DNA of 64,000 nt from positions 1 through 64,000 of the forward strand of contig CAJTFB010000019.1 in NCBI GenBank assembly GCA_910575665.1. The letters are read 5' to 3'. Below the pieces are notes generated by a model. It ran no database searches. It saw only the letters and a list, made by a program, of their open reading frames with translations, and was not told where the DNA came from. This DNA comes from Eubacteriaceae bacterium. Its GTDB lineage: Bacteria; Bacillota; Clostridia; Lachnospirales; Lachnospiraceae. The number at the start of each line of letters is the position of its first letter. Position 1 is the stretch's first letter. The position numbers were made by a program, and so were the translations under genes. This document shows, piece after piece, positions 55,616 to 61,667 of the stretch.

Positions 55616-58600
55616 ATGGCAGAGGTTAAGCGGATTTACGTGGAAAAGAAGGAAGACTATGCGGTTGCGGCAAAGGATCTAAAAAAGGAGATCCAGGAAT
55701 ATCTTGGCATCAAAGATCTGGAGCAGGTACGGGTTCTGAATCGCTATGATGTAGAGGGAATCAGCGAGAGTACTTACAAGAAGGCACTTGCCACTGTATT
55801 TTCAGAGCCGCCGGTGGATTATGTCTATGAGGAAGGTTTTGAGAAAAAAGAGGGAGACCGGGTATTTTCTGTGGAATATCTTCCAGGACAGTTTGACCAG
55901 AGAGCGGATTCTGCCGAGCAGTGTGTGAAACTCCTGAAGGAAAGCGAGGAGCCGGTGATCCGTTCCGCCACTACCTATATTCTTAGCGGTGGGATCAGCG
56001 ATGAGGAATTTGTCCGCATCAAAGAGTATTGTATTAATCCAGTGGATTCCAGAGAGACGGATGAGACGGTGCCGGATACGCTGGTGGCTGTTTTTGATGA
56101 ACCTTCCGATGTGGCAGTATTTGATGGCTTTCAGGCCATGCCGGAGCCAGAGCTGAAAGCGCTTTATGATTCTCTGGGACTTGCCATGACTTTTAAGGAT
56201 TTCCTTCATATACAAAATTATTTTAAAAATGAGGAGAAAAGGGATCCAAGCATGACGGAAATCCGTGTGCTGGATACCTATTGGTCAGATCACTGCCGCC
56301 ATACCACATTTTTGACAGAATTGAAAAATATTACCTTTGAAGATGGTGATTACAAAGAGCCGATACAGGCCGCCTATGAAATGTATAAAAAGGATCATGA
56401 CAAGATCTACGAGGGAAGAAACGATAAATTTGTCTCCCTGATGGATATTGCCCTTATGGCGATGAAGAAGCTGCGGGCGGATGGAAAACTGGAAGATATG
56501 GAGGTTTCCGATGAGATCAATGCCTGTTCCATCGTGGTTCCTGTGGAGATCGATCACGAGGACGGAAGAGGACCGGTGGAAGAGGAATGGCTCGTATTTT
56601 TCAAAAATGAGACCCACAATCATCCAACAGAGATCGAGCCCTTCGGTGGCGCGGCGACCTGTCTCGGCGGAGCGATCCGCGATCCGCTGTCAGGACGCGG
56701 ATATGTGTATCAGGCGATGCGTGTGACAGGAGCAGCAGATCCTACCAAATCTCTGAAAGAAACGATGGAAGGAAAGCTGGCACAGCGTAAGATCGTGACA
56801 GGAGCAGCCAGCGGCTACAGCTCTTATGGCAATCAGATCGGACTTGCCACAGGTCTTGTGGACGAGATCTATCATCCCAATTATGTGGCAAAACGTCTTG
56901 AGATCGGTGCAGTCATGGGCGCCGCACCAAGAAAAAATGTGATTCGGGAAAATTCTGATCCAGAGGATATCATAATACTGCTCGGCGGACGTACTGGCCG
57001 GGACGGCTGTGGTGGAGCCACAGGTTCTTCCAAGGCACACAACACCGAGTCCATCGACACCTGCGGCGCTGAGGTACAGAAAGGAAATGCGCCGACGGAA
57101 CGTAAGATCCAGAGACTGTTCCGCCGTGAAGAAGTCAGCCGCCTGATCAAAATATGTAACGATTTTGGCGCTGGCGGTGTATCGGTGGCTATCGGAGAGC
57201 TGGCGGATGGTCTGACAGTTGATCTTGACAAGGTGCCGAAAAAATATGCCGGTCTTGACGGTACGGAGCTTGCGATCTCAGAGTCCCAGGAGCGTATGGC
57301 GATCGTGGTAGATCCGAAGGATGTAGATAAAATGCTTGCCTTCGCGGAGGAAGAGAACTTAGAGGCGGTACCGGTGGCTGTGGTGACGAAGGAACCAAGA
57401 CTGGTGCTGAAATGGAGAGGCAAAGAGATCGTAAACATTTCCAGAGCCTTTTTGGATACCAACGGAGCACATCAGGAGACGGATGTAACGGTGGAGACTC
57501 CGAAAAAAGCAGACAATTATCTGGATCAAGTAAATGTTTCCGACAGTTTTGCAGAGACATTTAAAGAAAATCTGAAAGATCTGAATGTATGTTCCAAAAA
57601 GGGACTGGTAGAGATGTTTGACAGCTCCATCGGAGCCTGCACGGTAGACATGCCTTATGGTGGTAAATATCAGCTGACGCCTACCCAGACAATGATCGCT
57701 AAACTACCTGTGCTAGATGGCACATGTGATACGGTGACCATGATGAGTTATGGAATGGACCCTGATCTGATGAGCTGGAGTCCTTACCACGGAGCGGAGT
57801 ATGCGGTGCTCACTTCTGTGGCAAAGATCGTGGCAGCCGGTGGTGATTTCACAAAGATCCGTTTCACATTCCAGGAGTACTTCAAGCGCATGACAGAGGA
57901 CAGCAGACGCTGGGGTGAGCCGATGGCAGCTCTTCTCGGGGCTTATGATGCCCAGATGAAGTTGGGACTTCCGTCTATCGGCGGTAAGGACAGCATGTCG
58001 GGAACTTTTAACGATATTGATGTTCCACCGACACTTTGCTCCTTTGCGGTAGATGTGGCGAAGATTTCCGATGTGGTGACGCCAGAATTAAAAGCAGCAG
58101 GAAATGTACTTGTGAAATTCCCGATCCGCAAGGACCGTTTCGACCTTCCGGATTATGAATATATTATGGATCTCTATGGAAAAGTGACTGAGCTCATCCA
58201 CCAGGGTGTAGTGAAATCCGCCTATGCCCTGACAGGAAAGGGCACCGCAGAAGCGGTTGCCAAGATGGCATTTGGCAATAAGCTGGGTGTTCAGTTTGAT
58301 TCTTCCAAAAGGATTGAGGAGTATTTCAAACCTGCATACGGTGACATTCTTGTTGAGATCCCCGCAGCGGAACTGGAAAAAGTACAGGCCCTAGGCGTAG
58401 ATTTTGTACAGATCGGTGAAATAGTGTCCCAGCAGGCATTTACCTATGGTTCTGAAAGTGTGTCCATGGAAGCTGCCATCGACGCATGGACTAGTACTCT
58501 GGAGAAGGTATTCCCAACCCGGTCCGGCGTAGAGGATACGAAGATCGATACCGGATTATATGATACGAAGGACATTTATGTCTGCCGCCACAAAGTGGCA

Positions 58601-59398
58601 AAACCAAAGGTATTTGTACCAGTATTTCCGGGAACAAACTGTGAGTACGATACGATTCGCGCCTTTGAACGGGCAGGGGCTGACACCGAGAGCATCGTAT
58701 TTAAAAATATGACAGAGCAGAATATCAAGGACAGCGTGGACGCCTTTGAGAGTGCGATCAACCAGTCCCAGATCCTTATGTTCTCCGGCGGTTTCAGCGC
58801 CGGTGATGAACCGGACGGTTCCGCCAAATTCATCACTTCCGTATTCCGTAATGAGAGGATCAAGGAAGCGGTACACCGTCTGCTTCAGGAGCGAGATGGT
58901 CTTGTTCTCGGCATCTGTAACGGATTCCAGGCACTGATCAAGTTAGGTCTTGTGCCTTTCGGTGAGATCCACACCCAGAAAGAGGACTCCCCGACGCTGA
59001 CGACCAACAGCATCGGCAGACATATTAGCAAATCTGTTTATCTGAAAGTAGTGACCAATAAATCTCCATGGCTCCAGAAGGCGGAGCTGGGCGGCGTGTA
59101 CTCGGTACCGGCGTCCCACGGGGAAGGCCGTTTTGTGGCAAATAAGGAGTGGATCGACAAGCTCTTTGCCAATGGCCAGGTAGCGACCCAGTACGTGGAC
59201 GTAGACGGCAATCCGACCATGGACGAGGACTTCAACCCGAATGGCTCTTATTATGCTATCGAGGGAATTACCAGTCCGGATGGACGGGTACTTGGAAAAA
59301 TGGCACACTCCGAGCGAAGGGGCGACGGAGTGGCTGTGAATATATTTGGAGAGCAGAACCAGTTGATCTTCGAGAGCGGCATCGAATACTTCCGTTAA
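55616..59398 (+). CDS. purL: Phosphoribosylformylglycinamidine synthase, single-chain
   Basis: 1260 residues. Makes FGAM from FGAR, ATP and glutamine in purine synthesis. It is the large form with linker domain, two AIRS-like halves (DTYWSDHCRHTTF, NETHNHPTEIEPFGGAATCL, GGKDSMSGTF) and a C-terminal class I glutaminase (PGTNCEYDT, VLGICNGFQAL with the catalytic Cys, SHGEGRF). Many Firmicutes instead have separate PurS/PurQ/PurL, so the one-chain form marks this clade. No purine riboswitch is seen in the 45 bases upstream, nor other pur genes nearby. Its stop codon lies in a 17-base inverted repeat. Confidence 0.96.
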   Translation: MAEVKRIYVEKKEDYAVAAKDLKKEIQEYLGIKDLEQVRVLNRYDVEGISESTYKKALATVFSEPPVDYVYEEGFEKKEGDRVFSVEYLPGQFDQRADSAEQCVKLLKESEEPVIRSATTYILSGGISDEEFVRIKEYCINPVDSRETDETVPDTLVAVFDEPSDVAVFDGFQAMPEPELKALYDSLGLAMTFKDFLHIQNYFKNEEKRDPSMTEIRVLDTYWSDHCRHTTFLTELKNITFEDGDYKEPIQAAYEMYKKDHDKIYEGRNDKFVSLMDIALMAMKKLRADGKLEDMEVSDEINACSIVVPVEIDHEDGRGPVEEEWLVFFKNETHNHPTEIEPFGGAATCLGGAIRDPLSGRGYVYQAMRVTGAADPTKSLKETMEGKLAQRKIVTGAASGYSSYGNQIGLATGLVDEIYHPNYVAKRLEIGAVMGAAPRKNVIRENSDPEDIIILLGGRTGRDGCGGATGSSKAHNTESIDTCGAEVQKGNAPTERKIQRLFRREEVSRLIKICNDFGAGGVSVAIGELADGLTVDLDKVPKKYAGLDGTELAISESQERMAIVVDPKDVDKMLAFAEEENLEAVPVAVVTKEPRLVLKWRGKEIVNISRAFLDTNGAHQETDVTVETPKKADNYLDQVNVSDSFAETFKENLKDLNVCSKKGLVEMFDSSIGACTVDMPYGGKYQLTPTQTMIAKLPVLDGTCDTVTMMSYGMDPDLMSWSPYHGAEYAVLTSVAKIVAAGGDFTKIRFTFQEYFKRMTEDSRRWGEPMAALLGAYDAQMKLGLPSIGGKDSMSGTFNDIDVPPTLCSFAVDVAKISDVVTPELKAAGNVLVKFPIRKDRFDLPDYEYIMDLYGKVTELIHQGVVKSAYALTGKGTAEAVAKMAFGNKLGVQFDSSKRIEEYFKPAYGDILVEIPAAELEKVQALGVDFVQIGEIVSQQAFTYGSESVSMEAAIDAWTSTLEKVFPTRSGVEDTKIDTGLYDTKDIYVCRHKVAKPKVFVPVFPGTNCEYDTIRAFERAGADTESIVFKNMTEQNIKDSVDAFESAINQSQILMFSGGFSAGDEPDGSAKFITSVFRNERIKEAVHRLLQERDGLVLGICNGFQALIKLGLVPFGEIHTQKEDSPTLTTNSIGRHISKSVYLKVVTNKSPWLQKAELGGVYSVPASHGEGRFVANKEWIDKLFANGQVATQYVDVDGNPTMDEDFNPNGSYYAIEGITSPDGRVLGKMAHSERRGDGVAVNIFGEQNQLIFESGIEYFR

Positions 59399-59612
59399 GC
59401 AACGAGCCGTGCAGAAAAGGACCGCCGGCACAGCTGTGCTTGCACAGTGCTGTGCCGGCGGTCCTTTTCTATACGGCGACTGCCGCGATGACGAGACCGC
59501 GGAGCGGGCGAGGAATCGGGGTCGTTGCTTAACGAAGTAGGTGTGTTATACGGCGACTGCCGCGATGACGAGGCCGCGGAGCGGGCGAGGAATCAGGCTC
59601 GTTGCTTAACGG
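59392..59612 (+). repeat. Structured repeat element starting inside the purL stop codon
   Basis: A perfect 17-base inverted repeat (59392-59408 and 59596-59612, CCGTTAAGCAACGAGCC and its complement) bounds 221 bases. Inside are a long hairpin (59413-59470) and two 65-base direct repeats (59470-59534 and 59547-59611) that differ at about four positions; each contains CGGC-gact-GCCG and CCGCG...CGCGG palindromes. GC content is clearly higher than the flanks. The first repeat also ends with GTCGTTGCTTAACG, so it can pair with the left arm as an alternative. No frame is coding. Confidence 0.75.
59413..59470 (+). terminator. Long hairpin after purL
   Basis: 22-base perfect stem (59413-59434 with 59449-59470) and an inner TGTG/CACA stem. 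The strand after the stem has only CCTTTTCTATA, so it is either a terminator with a poor T-run or a stable 3' end. Confidence 0.6.
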
Positions 59613-59628
59613 AAGAAAGGAGACTAAT

Positions 59629-60033
59629 ATGACATTATTTAAACATGAACTTCACATCAAGGAACGCCAGACGATGGTAGACATCACACCACAGATTCGT
59701 CAGGATATTGAGGAAAGTGGCATAAAGGATGGTATTGTAGTAGTATATTGTCCCCATACGACAGCAGGAATCACGATTAATGAAAATGCAGATCCTGATG
59801 TGGTCCGGGATTTGATTTATGGATTTGAAAAGGTGTATCCAACCAGGGACGCAGCATACCGTCATTTTGAGGGAAACTCCCATGCTCATATGAAATCCAG
59901 TACCATGGGGGCTTCCCAGACATTGATTTTGTCAGAAGGAAAACCCATTCTCGGGGTTTGGCAGGACGTTTATTTTTGTGAATTTGACGGACCGAGAAAC
60001 CGTAGCTTTTATGTAAAAGTGATGGAGGGATAA
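59629..60033 (+). CDS. yjbQ: YjbQ family (UPF0047) protein
   Basis: 134 residues. The family signature is complete: VVYCPHTTAGITINENADPD, HAHMKSSTMG and the final CEFDGPRNRSFYVKV. Members are annotated as secondary thiamine-phosphate synthase because of a weak activity; the true role is uncertain. ATG 59629 follows AAAGGAG; an upstream frame lies in the repeat element. Followed after 7 bases by maf. Confidence 0.9.
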   Translation: MTLFKHELHIKERQTMVDITPQIRQDIEESGIKDGIVVVYCPHTTAGITINENADPDVVRDLIYGFEKVYPTRDAAYRHFEGNSHAHMKSSTMGASQTLILSEGKPILGVWQDVYFCEFDGPRNRSFYVKVMEG

Positions 60034-60040
60034 ATCGTCT

Positions 60041-60628
60041 ATGAAAAAATCTATCATTCTTGCCTCTGGATCCCCCAGGCGCAGGGAACTTTTAACCATG
60101 CTTTTTGAAGAGTTTGAGGTAATTGTCTCGGATTGCGATGAGATCATGACTAGTCACGATCCAGAAAAAGTGACAGAGGAACTCGCCCTGCAGAAGGCAG
60201 AAGCGGTGGCGGTGGGCTTGCCTCCGCGCACAGATCCGGTGATCGTGATAGGGGCGGATACAGTGGTTAGTATCGATGGGAAAATTCTTGGCAAACCTGC
60301 TGACCAGAAGCAGGCAGTGGACATGCTTCGCGTATTGAGTGGGAAAAGCCATAATGTGAGTACAGGCGTGGCATTGGTCGGGCTGGAAGATGGCAGACAA
60401 ACACGGCTAAAAGTTTTTTCAGAGACGACAAAGGTGAGGGTTGCCGAGTTGACAGAAGAGGAGATCATATCCTATGTGAATACAAGTGAGCCCTATGATA
60501 AGGCGGGGGCGTATGGCATACAGGGGATTTTTGGAAAGCATATTCAGGGGATTGAGGGAGATTATAACAATGTGGTTGGACTGCCGGTGCACCGGCTTTA
60601 TGAGGAATTGAAAGATTTCCTGTATTAG
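60041..60628 (+). CDS. maf: Maf-family nucleoside triphosphate pyrophosphatase
   Basis: 195 residues. Hydrolyses non-canonical or methylated NTPs (dTTP/UTP type in relatives). ILASGSPRRRELL at the start, IGADTVVSIDGKILGKP and KAGAYGIQGIFGKHIQGIEG are the standard motifs. Follows yjbQ closely. Confidence 0.93.
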   Translation: MKKSIILASGSPRRRELLTMLFEEFEVIVSDCDEIMTSHDPEKVTEELALQKAEAVAVGLPPRTDPVIVIGADTVVSIDGKILGKPADQKQAVDMLRVLSGKSHNVSTGVALVGLEDGRQTRLKVFSETTKVRVAELTEEEIISYVNTSEPYDKAGAYGIQGIFGKHIQGIEGDYNNVVGLPVHRLYEELKDFLY

Positions 60629-60685
60629 TGAACTTCGTCAGGATATAAATCTCTCAAAAAATCCCAAACAAATTTGAAAAAAATG

Positions 60686-60714
60686 TTGACAAAAGAAGAG
60701 TGTTTGTGTATAAT
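60686..60714 (+). promoter_or_regulatory. Consensus promoter of tRNA-Gly
   Basis: TTGACA (60686-60691), exactly 17 bases, TATAAT (60709-60714): a perfect sigma-A promoter 34 bases before the tRNA. Confidence 0.85.
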
Positions 60715-60748
60715 AATTATTGTCGCTGGGAAATGAAAGTGACAATAA

Positions 60749-60821
60749 GCGCGAGTGGCTCAGTTGGTAGAGCACAACCTTGCCAAGGTTGGGGCCGCGG
60801 GTTCGAGTCCCGTCTCGCGCT
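60749..60821 (+). tRNA. tRNA-Gly (GCC)
   Basis: 73 bases. Acceptor GCGCGAG/CTCGCGC; anticodon arm CAACC-TTGCCAA-GGTTG gives GCC; T loop GTTCGAGTC. CCA not encoded; a T-run follows directly and may end transcription. Confidence 0.96.
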
Positions 60822-60835
60822 TTTTTTATTTGATA

Positions 60836-61016
60836 GAAAAGTTCTCGATTTGCGGAGCAAAAGAATGGCCGAAGGCAATTCTTTAGAGGTGCGCGGTTTT
60901 CAGTCACACCTTTTTTATTTGCGCGGAAGGCACAAGCCATGGCGCCGCCCGCGAACGTGAGAAACTCGCAAAGCGTGTTTCTCATCGTTTGCTGGAAAAC
61001 TTCTCCGATCGCGGAG
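60836..61016 (+). repeat. Hairpin-rich non-coding stretch after tRNA-Gly
   Basis: TTTGC-GGA-GCAAA (60849-60861); AAGAAT-g-GCC-GAA-GGC-a-ATTCTT (60861-60883); a long hairpin AACG-TGAGAAAC-t-CGC-AAA-GCG-t-GTTTCTCA-t-CGTT (60954-60989); CTCCG-atcg-CGGAG (61003-61016). The two ends share a direct repeat, TTCTCGATTTGCGGAG against TTCTCCGATCGCGGAG. No gene is seen. Confidence 0.65.
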
Positions 61017-61034
61017 TAAGTTAAAGGCAAGTTC

Positions 61035-61469
61035 TCAATAATCTATATTTAGTTTTTTTAATAAAGTCTTGTTTATCTTTCCGTTTATAGTTATTCCCTT
61101 TTTTTTCTGAAACTTACGAATTGCAGTTTTTGTTTTAGAACCATAGAATCCATCTGCCTTACCGCATTTGTAACCGAGACGATTCAATTTGTTCTGCACT
61201 TTTCTAACCGTGGCAGTTTTGTAGTACTTGGATTTTTTTTGAGTTGCAGGTTTTGTGGTGGCAGGTGAATAAGGACAGATGCCATTGTTATGCAGATGCG
61301 CCGGATGGCCGCCACAATGATAGTGATAGCTGCCTAAACCACTTGCATTCTTATTGTCATGGTGTCCGCCGGAACCATCGGTTCTTCCTGAATGTGCAGA
61401 TAGATTGGCAAAGGGGAAGAGCAGGCTGATACACAACATTCCAAATACTATTTTTTTCATTGTCTTCAT
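61035..61469 (-). CDS. Secreted YHYH-domain protein with peptidoglycan-binding domain
   Basis: 144 residues: signal peptide (KKIVFGMLCISLLFPFANLS), a short His-rich YHYH domain (HSGRTDGSGGHHDNKN, SYHYHCGGHPAHLH, CPY) and a C-terminal PG_binding_1 domain (VRKVQNKLNRLGYKCGKADG, SKTKTAIRKFQKKKG). The His/Cys cluster may bind metal; YHYH proteins have no settled function. AAGGAGG precedes the ATG at 61469. It lies just downstream of the phage-like gene on the same strand but has its own promoter, so host or phage origin is open. Confidence 0.85.
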   Translation of the reverse strand: MKTMKKIVFGMLCISLLFPFANLSAHSGRTDGSGGHHDNKNASGLGSYHYHCGGHPAHLHNNGICPYSPATTKPATQKKSKYYKTATVRKVQNKLNRLGYKCGKADGFYGSKTKTAIRKFQKKKGITINGKINKTLLKKLNIDY

Positions 61470-61501
61470 TGTTAGTTCCTCCTTATGTGTGATGAATGGT
61501 T

Positions 61502-61592
61502 GGCATTTGCAATGCAGCACATGCCGGTTTTCTTACGGTTCTGGCACTTTAGCATGCAGGGAAATAGATGTACGGAGGTTTCCTTGCATGCT
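61502..61592 (-). promoter_or_regulatory. Structured leader of the YHYH gene
   Basis: Inverted repeats AGCATGCAGGGAAA / TTTCCTTGCATGCT (61551-61564, 61579-61592) and GGCAT / ATGCC (61502-61506, 61521-61525) fill the roughly 145-base leader between promoter and start codon. Could be an attenuator or protein site. Confidence 0.45.
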
Positions 61593-61616
61593 ATCGTGTT
61601 GGAATTTCCTGTAAAT

Positions 61617-61645
61617 ATTATAACATAAGTAGGACAATGTGACAA
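61617..61645 (-). promoter_or_regulatory. Promoter of the YHYH gene
   Basis: Minus-strand TTGTCA (61640-61645), 17-base spacer, TATAAT (61617-61622). It sits 22 bases beyond the stop of the phage-like gene. Confidence 0.65.
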
Positions 61646-61667
61646 TTAGGTATTTTAGTATTGAATT

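Noticed and set aside
59470-59611. Two 65-bp repeats considered as a CRISPR array
   Set aside because: Only two long units, 12 bases apart, no spacers of regular size and no cas genes.
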